From the NCBI GenBank assembly GCA_003499715.1, contig DNSH01000155.1, positions 1 to 14,663 on the forward strand: a stretch of DNA of 14,663 nt, in the 5' to 3' direction. This DNA comes from Candidatus Mesolinea sp. Lineage in GTDB: Bacteria > Chloroflexota > Anaerolineae > Anaerolineales > Anaerolineaceae. Both the position numbers and the translations under genes were made by a program. The notes below the pieces were generated by a model that worked only from the letters and a program-made list of their open reading frames with translations, was not told the origin of the DNA and did not search any database. This document shows, in pieces, positions 1 through 7,287 of this stretch (position 1 is the stretch's first letter; every line of letters starts with the position of its first letter).

Positions 1-54
1 GATGACCAGGATTTTTGTGCCTTTGGGCCAATTTTCTTCAATCGTTTCTATCAT
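1..54 (-). CDS. 5' end of an unidentified gene (partial)
   Basis: An ATG lies 22 bases after the ricT stop codon and opens a frame that stays clear of stops to the window edge. It gives 18 residues, beginning MIETIEENWPKGTK and ending in hydrophobic ILVI. That ending resembles a first beta strand, as in a Rossmann-like or nucleotide-binding fold. A weak CAGG lies 8 bases before the ATG. Spacing and strand fit a further gene of the ricT operon. Too little is visible to name a family, and a chance open frame this short cannot be excluded. Confidence 0.4.
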   Translation of the reverse strand, partial: MIETIEENWPKGTKILVI

Positions 55-76
55 ATTCAATGCCTGTAAATGGATT

Positions 77-1186
77 TTATTTCTTATTCTGACCCTGGTT
101 TTTACTCTTACCTTCGGAAGGCTGATTTTGTCTCCGTTGAGTAGGGTTTGTAGTATGTTTCTGGTTATGCCCCGATCTTCTTCTCTGAGAGCTCGCTTGG
201 CGATTTGATGAATGCTGTCCACTCCTGCCAGATTTCCGTTCGTGCTGCGATTTTGCCTCATGAGTGGAAACCGGTTCCTCAAAAGTTAGCAGCTCAATAT
301 CTGCTTCCTCAAAAGCTTCAGCCTGAGGTAAGGATACTTCTCCAGGGTTTTTATCGGAAAGTTTCCCGCTTTGCAGTTCTTCCAAAGTAAATTGCCGCGG
401 ACCCTTTTCGGGCAGATCGACCACTACTGAGTTACTGAGGGGTAACACTTGAACCACTCGCCCCTCTCCTAAAGGGGTCTGAATTACCTTCTTACGCTTA
501 GGTAAATTCTTGCGCGCTTCTTCGTAGGTTTCGTACTCGTATGCCAAGCAGCAGCGTAACCTTCCACACATCCCCGTGATTTCCATTGGCGTCAGCGATA
601 TATCCTGTGACTTAGCCATTTTGATCGATATTGAACTGAAATTCGTCAGAAAGCGCGAACAGCAGCGCTTTTCAATCCCACAAGCCCCTAAGCCTGAAAT
701 TGCCTTTGCTACATCGCGTGGGCCGATTTGACGCACTTCAATATGGGTATCAGAAAAATCCTTAGAAATATCACGGAGAAATGTGCGCAAGTCAAAATCT
801 TGATTGGGTTCGTAACTGAGGTATAAGATCATACGATTGCCATCGAACGAGTAGTCCGCTGACAGCACTTTCACGCCATCTAAGCGCTTTTCCTTCAGAT
901 ATGCACGAATTTTCTCCAGCGCTTCTTGTTCTTTGACCTTGTTTGCCTCCCAAACTGCTAAGTCATCCTCATTAGCTATGCGCTCAATCGGTTGAATTTC
1001 GGAGCTTTCATCAATTTGTTTACTTTTTATCCTCACAACTTCGCCCAACTGCCTGCCGCGCGTCGTGCTGACGAGAACAATATCCCCCACCCTAACCATC
1101 TCTCCGGCTGGTAAAGCAAAGTCATAAGCCTTGCCAATTGGGTTAAATTGAACACCAATAATTGTATTTTCTACCATAATAACCAA
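77..1186 (-). CDS. ricT: RicT/YaaT (PSP1 domain) Fe-S protein
   Basis: PSP1-family protein, 369 residues from the TTG start. In Bacillus subtilis, RicT (YaaT) forms the cytoplasmic Y-complex with RicA and RicF, carries [4Fe-4S] clusters and directs RNase Y to mRNAs. The family hallmarks are present: N-terminal GVQFNPIGKAYDF, then two cysteine blocks, GACGIEKRCC (Cys169, 175, 176) and MCGRLRCC (Cys207, 212, 213). All six expected cysteines are kept. After about residue 305 there is a roughly 60-residue tail rich in R, K, Q, S and N with no obvious fold, which makes the protein longer than B. subtilis YaaT (about 275). Start choice: AAGG sits 5 bases before the TTG at 1186; the alternative ATG at 1177 has no well-spaced ribosome binding site. 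It follows mrp by 48 bases, so co-transcription is likely. Family call is firm; partners RicA and RicF are not in the window. Confidence 0.93.
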   Translation of the reverse strand: MVIMVENTIIGVQFNPIGKAYDFALPAGEMVRVGDIVLVSTTRGRQLGEVVRIKSKQIDESSEIQPIERIANEDDLAVWEANKVKEQEALEKIRAYLKEKRLDGVKVLSADYSFDGNRMILYLSYEPNQDFDLRTFLRDISKDFSDTHIEVRQIGPRDVAKAISGLGACGIEKRCCSRFLTNFSSISIKMAKSQDISLTPMEITGMCGRLRCCLAYEYETYEEARKNLPKRKKVIQTPLGEGRVVQVLPLSNSVVVDLPEKGPRQFTLEELQSGKLSDKNPGEVSLPQAEAFEEADIELLTFEEPVSTHEAKSQHERKSGRSGQHSSNRQASSQRRRSGHNQKHTTNPTQRRQNQPSEGKSKNQGQNKK

Positions 1187-1191
1187 TTATA
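1186..1191 (-). promoter_or_regulatory. TATAAT -10-like box overlapping ricT start
   Basis: A perfect TATAAT ends on the first base of the TTG start and lies 9 bases before the alternative ATG of ricT, in the 48-base mrp-ricT gap. There is no good -35: the hexamer at 17-base spacing is CTGAGT. If used, it would give a nearly leaderless ricT mRNA starting at the ATG. It may be chance in an AT-rich gap. Confidence 0.25.
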
Positions 1192-1234
1192 CCTTGAGGG
1201 TCACCAAGACTCAGTTAATCCTCATAGATTGTTT

Positions 1235-2290
1235 TCATTCCTCTTGGACACGAGCATAAGCTTGTTTGCTCAGCTCAGCGGCTAACTTACTGCTAATGCT
1301 GCGGATAGCTTGCGCAGCTGGACTTTCTCCATGGCTTTCAACAATCAATAAACCGCTATCGCCATTCTGAACAATCCGCTGGTCAAAGGGGATACTCCCT
1401 AAAAACTGAACACCACTGCGCTCAGCTAACGCCTTGCCGCCGCCTTCCCCAAAAAGGGTAATACGACTGCCATCAGGCAGCTCCAAAAAAGCCATGTTTT
1501 CAATAATGCCCAATACAGGCACACCTAATTTTTCAAACATCGAAGCAGCACGGTAAGCATCATCCACTGCAACCGCTTGCGGGGTCGTCACCAAGACAGC
1601 TCCGCTTATAGGTAAGGATTGTGCTAACGAAAGTTGCACATCTCCTGTCCCCGGCGGTAAATCAACGACCAAATAGTCTAAACAACCCCAATCGAAATCT
1701 GACAAAAATTGTTGGATTGCGGAATGGAGCATGGGTCCACGCCAAATCAAAGGTTGACCTTCTTGGACGAAAAAACCAATGGACACGACCTTGATTCCAT
1801 GGGCAATCGCCGGCTGAATCTTTTGCCCGTCCTTAGAGGCAGGCTGAAATTCATCGATCCCGAGCATACGGGGGATATTCGGTCCGTAGATATCCGCATC
1901 CATCAATCCGACATTGGCACCTTGCTGTGCTAAGCTGATCGCCAAATTACTAGCTACGGTACTTTTACCGACGCCGCCTTTGCCAGAACCCACCGCAATC
2001 ACATGTCCAAATTGATTATCTCCCAGACTCAGAGGCTTTGCGCCTGGAGCGCGCGAGATAACCTTAATGCTCACTTCTTTTGCGCCTGTTTGTGTCATCA
2101 CTGCATCACGCGCACTGCGTTCTAATTGCATGCGCAATGGACAAGCTGGTGTGGTCAGAACTAAAGTAAAGCTAACTTTTTCCCCTTCAATGTGAATGTC
2201 TTCAATCATCTTTAAAGAAACCAAATCTTTATGCAGATCTGGATCCATAACATTTGATAAAGCTTGTAAAACTTGCTCGGTGGTAATCAA
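1235..2290 (-). CDS. mrp: Mrp/ApbC-type Fe-S cluster carrier ATPase
   Basis: Mrp/NBP35 family P-loop ATPase of 351 residues, which binds and hands over Fe-S clusters in the cytoplasm. Residues 1-80 form a MIP18/DUF59 domain (VMDPDL, TTPACPL). The deviant Walker A is GSGKGGVGKST (101-111), followed by MDADIYGPNIPR (130-141) and the switch DLPPGTGD (210-217). The CxxC that ligates the bridging cluster in many Mrp proteins, shortly after IENM (263-266), is missing; that stretch reads FLELPDGSRITLFGEGG. Only Cys50 and Cys203 are present. The start is TTG at 2290, chosen because AAGGAG (2296-2301) sits 5 bases before it and the DUF59 domain begins there. It lies between glmS (72-base gap) and ricT (48-base gap). 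It may supply clusters to RicT or to the 2Fe-2S hydroxylases nearby; that is inference. Confidence 0.93.
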   Translation of the reverse strand: MITTEQVLQALSNVMDPDLHKDLVSLKMIEDIHIEGEKVSFTLVLTTPACPLRMQLERSARDAVMTQTGAKEVSIKVISRAPGAKPLSLGDNQFGHVIAVGSGKGGVGKSTVASNLAISLAQQGANVGLMDADIYGPNIPRMLGIDEFQPASKDGQKIQPAIAHGIKVVSIGFFVQEGQPLIWRGPMLHSAIQQFLSDFDWGCLDYLVVDLPPGTGDVQLSLAQSLPISGAVLVTTPQAVAVDDAYRAASMFEKLGVPVLGIIENMAFLELPDGSRITLFGEGGGKALAERSGVQFLGSIPFDQRIVQNGDSGLLIVESHGESPAAQAIRSISSKLAAELSKQAYARVQEE

Positions 2291-2344
2291 GTGAACTCCT
2301 TTATAAAGTTTTACTTAGTTTACCCGATTTCCAATCCCGAAATG

Positions 2345-2359
2345 ATAATGGGCATTATA
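2345..2359 (-). promoter_or_regulatory. TATAAT box with overlapping palindrome before mrp
   Basis: In the 72-base glmS-mrp gap, TATAAT (2354-2359, minus strand) overlaps the inverted repeat ATAATG-GG-CATTAT (2345-2358). This could be a promoter -10 with an operator, giving mrp-ricT its own start. No convincing -35 exists at 16-18 bases. The stem is too AT-rich and has no T-run, so a terminator is unlikely. Confidence 0.25.
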
Positions 2360-2362
2360 CGT

Positions 2363-4204
2363 TTATTCAACGGTCACAGATTTAGCTAAATTGCGTGGTT
2401 GGTCAACATCTAGACCAAGTAAGGTGGCAATATGATATGCAAAAAGCTGCAAAGGGATAGAGGTAATCACCGGACTGAGTAGCCAAGGTATCTCAGGAAT
2501 CCACAACACATCATTCGCTATGTCCGGAATGAGCGTATCGCCTTCTGTTGCTACAGCAATCACCTTGCCCCCACGCGCTTTAGCTTGCTCGATTTGGCTG
2601 ATCATCTTTTCATACCAATTATCTTTTGGGGCTATGACTAACACAGGCATATCTTGATCAATCAAAGCGATAGGTCCATGTTTCATCTCACCTGCGGGAT
2701 AACCTTCTGCATGTATATACGAAATTTCCTTTAATTTTAAAGCACCTTCATAAGCAATGGGCATGTTTATGCCCCTGCCTAAATATAATATGTTGCGCAT
2801 ATCTTTGTACTTTGCTGCTATTTTCTTCACGTCGCCTTCACGAGTAAGTGTTTTTTGAGCCAAGGTCGGCACTTTGAGCAGATCCTGCACCAATTCATGC
2901 CTCTTGTCATCAGCCAATTCTCCCCGCAAATCAGCTAAGTAAACCGCAAGCATATAGAGGTCTAGAATTGGCGCGGTAAAAGCTTTCGTCGAAGCCACCC
3001 CAATTTCCGGTCCAACCTGCATGGGGATACTTCCATCGGCGTAACGCATCGCTTGAGAACCAATCGCATTAACGATGCTCCACAATCTTGCGCCCTTCCG
3101 TCGACCTTCTTCCATCGCAGCTAAGGTGTCAGCAGTCTCACCAGACTGACTAATCGCTAAAACGACTGTACCAGCATCAATAATAGGATCAAGATAACGG
3201 AATTCAGAAGCAACCATTACTTCCGTTGGAATGTGGGCTATCTGCTCGATCAGAATCTTCCCAACCATTCCCGCATGATACGCTGTGCCGCAAGCAGTAA
3301 TAAAAATTTTGTGGATTTTTTGAGCTTCATCTGCTGTTAAGTGTAAATCTGGCAGTAAAATACGATAGTCATCAAAATCAATCCGCCCTACCATCGTATC
3401 GGATAGAGAGCGTACTTGCTCATGTATTTCCTTCTGCATAAAATGCCGGTATCTCCCCTTCTCGGCGGAAACCGGATCCCATGGGATAGTATTCCAGACG
3501 GGTTCGATCGGCTTGCCATCTAAAGTCTGAAGGATGAGGCCTTCCTTCTGCACCACAGCAATCTGCTCCGAGTCCAGAAAGGCAATTTCGTGGGTATGTT
3601 CCACAATCGCCGGTAGATCGCTCGCAATGAACATCTCGCCACTCCCCCTCCCAATTGCTACGCCGCCTGCATTTCCTAACCGCGCAGCAACGAGTTTATC
3701 GGGTTCCCGAGAGGACATCACCACAATGCCATGTGCCCCTTTAATCCGCTTGAGCGTCTCTTGAACCGCACGAACTAAGTCTTGCGTCACCGCGTAGTAG
3801 TGTTCGATCAGCAGCACAATCGTTTCCGTATCGGTTTCAGAACGGAAAACTGCTCCTTCAGCACTCAGCTCTTCGCGCAAGCTGAGGTAATTCTCCACAA
3901 TACCGTTATGTACGATGACTATCTCACCATTGGAGCTAATATGCGGATGTGCATTTTGCATATTTGGTGCCCCATGCGTTGCCCAGCGTGTATGCCCAAT
4001 TCCCATATGACCCTCGAGCGGTTCTTGAGTAATTAACGCTTCGAGATGGTCGATTTTGCCAGCATCGCGCCGGATTTCAATTCTTCCATTTTGCAGGACC
4101 GCAATACCTGCCGAATCATATCCTCGGTACTCCAACCTTTTAAGCCCGTCTAGGATAATCGGCGTGGCGTTTTGTCCGCCAATATAAGCCACGATTCCAC
4201 ACAT
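2363..4204 (-). CDS. glmS: Glutamine-fructose-6-phosphate aminotransferase (isomerizing)
   Basis: GlmS converts fructose-6-phosphate and glutamine to glucosamine-6-phosphate, the first step of amino-sugar synthesis for peptidoglycan. It has 613 residues, the normal family length. The start is the ATG at 4204, giving MCGIVAYIGG, because Cys2 becomes the N-terminal nucleophile after Met removal; GGAAGGAG (4213-4220) sits 8 bases upstream. The ATT codon at 4228, 8 codons earlier in frame, is not used. The glutaminase domain (1-240) has RGYDSAG and HTRWATHG (71-78). Two SIS isomerase domains follow, with ACGTAYHA (304-311), SQSGETADT (352-360), GVASTK (402-407) and the conserved C-terminal KSVTVE. 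Expression is controlled by the ribozyme in its leader. Probably transcribed onward into mrp. Confidence 0.98.
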   Translation of the reverse strand: MCGIVAYIGGQNATPIILDGLKRLEYRGYDSAGIAVLQNGRIEIRRDAGKIDHLEALITQEPLEGHMGIGHTRWATHGAPNMQNAHPHISSNGEIVIVHNGIVENYLSLREELSAEGAVFRSETDTETIVLLIEHYYAVTQDLVRAVQETLKRIKGAHGIVVMSSREPDKLVAARLGNAGGVAIGRGSGEMFIASDLPAIVEHTHEIAFLDSEQIAVVQKEGLILQTLDGKPIEPVWNTIPWDPVSAEKGRYRHFMQKEIHEQVRSLSDTMVGRIDFDDYRILLPDLHLTADEAQKIHKIFITACGTAYHAGMVGKILIEQIAHIPTEVMVASEFRYLDPIIDAGTVVLAISQSGETADTLAAMEEGRRKGARLWSIVNAIGSQAMRYADGSIPMQVGPEIGVASTKAFTAPILDLYMLAVYLADLRGELADDKRHELVQDLLKVPTLAQKTLTREGDVKKIAAKYKDMRNILYLGRGINMPIAYEGALKLKEISYIHAEGYPAGEMKHGPIALIDQDMPVLVIAPKDNWYEKMISQIEQAKARGGKVIAVATEGDTLIPDIANDVLWIPEIPWLLSPVITSIPLQLFAYHIATLLGLDVDQPRNLAKSVTVE

Positions 4205-4236
4205 GACACATTCTCCTTCCAGAATCAAGCCACACC

Positions 4237-4408
4237 CATAGCAAACCTATGCGCTTAGCTTTGTGCAATTGTATTTACACTGGAAATCAGGTGAATTTTC
4301 ACCTGGGGGGCATCCGCCGATCTTTCGATTTTCCCATGCTTATGGTTAACCCTTCCTTGTGGAAAGGAACCCCCACCCTCGTCACCTGGCTCAGCCAGGC
4401 CTGGCGCT
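4237..4408 (-). ncRNA. glmS ribozyme: glmS ribozyme (GlcN6P-responsive self-cleaving leader)
   Basis: The glmS leader matches the known ribozyme core read on the minus strand. AGCGCCAGG lies at the 5' end, with expected cleavage between A4408 and G4407. Then follow a P1 stem CCTGGC-TGA-GCCAGG (4385-4399), the core TGACGAGGGTGGGG, and GGCGGATGCCCCCC. A P3 hairpin CAGGTGAA/TTCACCTG (4288-4305) and downstream stems GTGTAA/TTGCAC (4263-4280) and CATAG/CTATG (4237-4251) complete it. The known mechanism is that glucosamine-6-phosphate acts as cofactor and the mRNA is cut and degraded, a negative feedback on GlmS. An insertion of about 37 bases separates GTGGGG from ATCGAAAGATCGGCGG. The 3' boundary is approximate. 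Identification rests on recalled consensus, not a covariance search. Confidence 0.93.
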
Positions 4409-4427
4409 ATTTTTCCGGTGTTCGCAG

Positions 4428-4433
4428 ATTATA
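4428..4433 (-). promoter_or_regulatory. Likely glmS promoter -10 (TATAAT)
   Basis: TATAAT lies 19 bases before the ribozyme cleavage site, just past the mocA stop codon. A start about 7 bases downstream would leave a leader of roughly a dozen bases before the cut, as expected for glmS ribozymes. The -35 region falls inside the mocA 3' end and is weak (GATTTG at 17-base spacing). No terminator separates mocA from glmS, so some read-through is possible. Confidence 0.55.
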
Positions 4434-4444
4434 CCCTATTATTG

Positions 4445-5053
4445 TTAAGGCAAATCTAAACCAAAGCGTTTACGCAAGCGTTCGTAATCTTCGGGTGTAT
4501 CCATATCTCCCGCCATGTCTTCATCAAGCCATTCAAGCAAGGTGGTTGGAAACTGATTGAGCACTGCCCTGCCACCCTGATCTCCTTCCAGATTTAATAG
4601 CGCTGCAAAGGTTTGCTTCGGGAAATAAACTGGGTTAGCCCGCTTGCCCATAATCACAGGGAGAACGACGGTATTTCGTTTCCAAGCTGTTTCCATGATC
4701 GAAACGATAAGCTGAACTGAAATTTGCGGCTGATCTGCAAGGAGAAAGATTGCGCCCTGCACATTTTCACGGAGAGCAGAAACCCCAGCTTTCACGGAAG
4801 TGCTCTGCCCTTCAGCCCAGTGATGATTAATGACCACTTCCACGCCTTCCTGGTCCATCTTGGGCAAAATTTCTTCGTAATAAGCCCCTAACACCACAAT
4901 GAGTGGCGACAACTTTGTAAGTTTCGCCGTGGAAATGCACGTGTTGAGCACGTTCTGCTTGCCCCAGGGCAGCAATTGCTTGGGCTGACCAAAGCGGCTG
5001 GATTGACCAGCCGCTAAGATTACACCTGCTATGTTAACTTGAGAAGGAACCAT
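4445..5053 (-). CDS. mocA: MocA-like molybdenum cofactor cytidylyltransferase
   Basis: Nucleotidyltransferase of 202 residues in the MobA/MocA family, which joins CTP to molybdopterin to make molybdopterin cytosine dinucleotide and pyrophosphate. The N-terminal signature is LAAGQSSRFGQPK (13-25), followed by LLPW, WAEGQSTS (79-86), ADQP (106-109) and MDTPEDY near the end. The length and the EGQSTS/ADQP motifs fit MocA better than the GTP-using MobA. The start is fixed by an in-frame TAG two codons upstream; the only nearby ribosome site is an AGG 2 bases before the ATG, so translation may rely on coupling with the Mo subunit gene 18 bases upstream. As last gene of the hydroxylase operon it should equip both enzymes. 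Nucleotide choice (CTP) is inferred from family and context. Confidence 0.88.
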   Translation of the reverse strand: MVPSQVNIAGVILAAGQSSRFGQPKQLLPWGKQNVLNTCISTAKLTKLSPLIVVLGAYYEEILPKMDQEGVEVVINHHWAEGQSTSVKAGVSALRENVQGAIFLLADQPQISVQLIVSIMETAWKRNTVVLPVIMGKRANPVYFPKQTFAALLNLEGDQGGRAVLNQFPTTLLEWLDEDMAGDMDTPEDYERLRKRFGLDLP

Positions 5054-5071
5054 ATCCTACCAAAATTCAAG

Positions 5072-7285
5072 TTAATTGATCTTGCCTAAACCGCGTAAAA
5101 CCGCTTCTGCAGTCAGCGGAAAAGTTTCAAAACGCACCCCAATAGCTTGGTAGACCGCATCTATAACAGCCGGAACAAAAGGCAGATATGGCATCTCGCC
5201 CATCCCACGCGCGCCATGTGGACCGATTGGATCAGGATACTCTAAAATCAAGCTTTCCACATGCTCAGGGATATCCGCAGATGTCGGAATAAGATAAGTG
5301 GAAAGCTCTTTGGTCAACGTTTTACCCTTTTGGGTAATAAACTTTTCCAAGAGAGTATAGCCGGCGGCTTGGACAACCCCGCCCTCAATTTGACCTTCAA
5401 CCAAGCTGGGGTTAATAGCTTTACCAACATCATCTGCACAGATGACATTCTTAAGCCGGACCTCGCCAGTTTGCGTATTCACCTCAGCCAAGACGGCTTC
5501 TGCCACATAACCGTAGGCAAAATTCGGGTAGCAATGCCCATCAGCTTTATCCATAGGAGAAGTTGCCGGCGGGCGATAAACAAAATCACCCACTGCTGGT
5601 CGATCTCCAGCCTGCCACCGTTCCAAGGCTTGTTGGGCAGCACCCGAAATTGCATTGCCGGACATAAAAGTCATGCGCGAAGCTGAAACACTTCCAGAAT
5701 TACGCGCTGTGGCGGTATCGGAGAGGTGTAATTCCACCTTTTCAATAGGCAGCTCTAAAGCTTCAGCGGTAAATTGAGCAAATACCGTATGTGAACCTTG
5801 CCCAACTTCCGCGCCAGCATGATAGAGCTGTGCCTTTTCGATTTCTTCATCGCCATAAAGCACTATGGTAGCGCCACAATTTTCCGGCGCCCCATACGAA
5901 AAGCCAATATTTTTATACCCACAAGCAAAACCCAACCCGCGTTGGATATGCGCATTTTCCGAAGAGCTTATTTCTGGTCTTTGCCAGCCTGACGGAGTCT
6001 CTTGCCAACCAGCCTTGAGTGCACAACGGCGGACAACCTCTCGAATGCTAACCCCTTTCGGAATGGGTTGCCCCATGGATTGCAGCGAACCTTCTTTAAA
6101 AAGGTTGCGCATGCGAAACTCAATTGGGTCCATTTGCAGGGCTTCAGCTAAAGCGTCCACTTGCATTTCCGCCATAAAAATTGCTTGAGGACCACCAAAA
6201 CCACGAAAAGCACCCGCGGGAATGTTATTGGTATATACCGCATAAGCATCCGTGCTGACGTTGGGTATTTCGTAAGGGCCTGTGGAAAGCAGCGTGGCAT
6301 TGCCCAACACTTTAGTTGAAGTATAGGCATACGCTCCACCATCGGCATATACCCAATTCTGCGCAGCTAAAATCTTCCCTTCTGCATCAGCACCCCACTT
6401 TGCTTTTAGGTAATACGCATGGCGTTTGTGATGCCCAATGATTGACTCTTCCCGGCTCCACACAATCCGTACTGGTCGATCGATGCCCATCTCGTGCAGT
6501 TTTTGCACTGCCAGCGCTAAGATGATTTGCACGGACATGTCTTCCCTACCGCCAAAAGCGCCCCCAATATATGGATAAATCACACGGATTCTATCTAAGG
6601 GTAAATTCAAGGCATGCGCAATTTGCTCTTGATCTTCATGTACCCATTGTCCACCAACGATGACGGTAATGCGCTCTTCGTTATCCATGTAAGCAACGCC
6701 GGCTTCGGGTTGAAGATAAGCATGCTCCTGGACTGGCGTCCGATATTCTTTTTCCACGATGACAGCGCATTTCTGGAAAGCTGCCTCAACATCTCCAAAA
6801 CGTACTACATTATGCTGAAAAACATTACTTCCCAAGTCTGGGTGAATGATGAAGGCATCATTGCTCAGAGCTTCATCCAACGTGCTGGTAATAGGTAAAT
6901 CCTCATAATCAACTTCAATGGCTTTTAATGCTTGATTAGCAATCTGCTCATTTTCAGCAACCACTAAGGCGACTTGATCCCCTTCGAAGCGGACCCGATC
7001 AGCAAATTCTTTATGAGAACCCGGACCGCAAAGTACTGGTTGGTCAGGAATTGAAAGCCCATATTCGTTATTGGGCACATCTTTGGCTGTTAGAACCGTT
7101 AACACTCCTGGAATTGCCAGGGCTTTTTCGATGTTGATAGAATGAATGATGGCATGCGGTCTGCCAGCAAAGAGCACTTTCATCGTCAGCTGGTCAGCGA
7201 ATTGGAAGTCCCCAGGGAATTTTGCCTTGCCGGTCACTTTGGCGACCGCATCCACACGTTTGATTGAGTTTCCTATAGTTTCCAT
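5072..7285 (-). CDS. xdhA: Molybdenum-binding subunit of XDH-family hydroxylase
   Basis: Large Mo-cofactor subunit of 737 residues (aldehyde oxidase/xanthine dehydrogenase a/b hammerhead and Mo-binding domains). It hydroxylates a substrate with water-derived oxygen and passes electrons to 2Fe-2S and FAD partners. Visible active-site elements: VQEHAYLQPE (Gln186, near the Mo oxo ligand in relatives), GGAFGGRE (241-248, with the XDH-type Glu248), PAGAFRGFGGPQ (356-367) and GARGMGE ending in the base Glu697. AAGGA lies 6 bases before the ATG, and the gap to the preceding FAD-FeS gene is 2 bases, so the two surely form one enzyme. The AFRGFGGPQ loop rules out a form I CO dehydrogenase (AYRCSFR). 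Xanthine/purine dehydrogenase or another heterocycle hydroxylase is likely; the substrate is unknown. No in-frame TGA suggests selenocysteine. Confidence 0.9.
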   Translation of the reverse strand: METIGNSIKRVDAVAKVTGKAKFPGDFQFADQLTMKVLFAGRPHAIIHSINIEKALAIPGVLTVLTAKDVPNNEYGLSIPDQPVLCGPGSHKEFADRVRFEGDQVALVVAENEQIANQALKAIEVDYEDLPITSTLDEALSNDAFIIHPDLGSNVFQHNVVRFGDVEAAFQKCAVIVEKEYRTPVQEHAYLQPEAGVAYMDNEERITVIVGGQWVHEDQEQIAHALNLPLDRIRVIYPYIGGAFGGREDMSVQIILALAVQKLHEMGIDRPVRIVWSREESIIGHHKRHAYYLKAKWGADAEGKILAAQNWVYADGGAYAYTSTKVLGNATLLSTGPYEIPNVSTDAYAVYTNNIPAGAFRGFGGPQAIFMAEMQVDALAEALQMDPIEFRMRNLFKEGSLQSMGQPIPKGVSIREVVRRCALKAGWQETPSGWQRPEISSSENAHIQRGLGFACGYKNIGFSYGAPENCGATIVLYGDEEIEKAQLYHAGAEVGQGSHTVFAQFTAEALELPIEKVELHLSDTATARNSGSVSASRMTFMSGNAISGAAQQALERWQAGDRPAVGDFVYRPPATSPMDKADGHCYPNFAYGYVAEAVLAEVNTQTGEVRLKNVICADDVGKAINPSLVEGQIEGGVVQAAGYTLLEKFITQKGKTLTKELSTYLIPTSADIPEHVESLILEYPDPIGPHGARGMGEMPYLPFVPAVIDAVYQAIGVRFETFPLTAEAVLRGLGKIN

Positions 7286-7287
7286 GC

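Noticed and set aside
4205..4228. Eight-codon N-terminal extension of glmS
   Set aside because: GlmS needs Cys directly after the initiator Met as nucleophile, and the GGAAGGAG site fits only the ATG at 4204.
4263..4399. Hairpins in the mocA-glmS gap as a rho-independent terminator
   Set aside because: No stem is followed by a T-run on the minus strand. The stems map onto glmS ribozyme helices.
4249..4560. A 103-codon open frame on the plus strand over the glmS leader
   Set aside because: It is antisense to the glmS ribozyme and the mocA 3' end; the conserved RNA structure explains the sequence.
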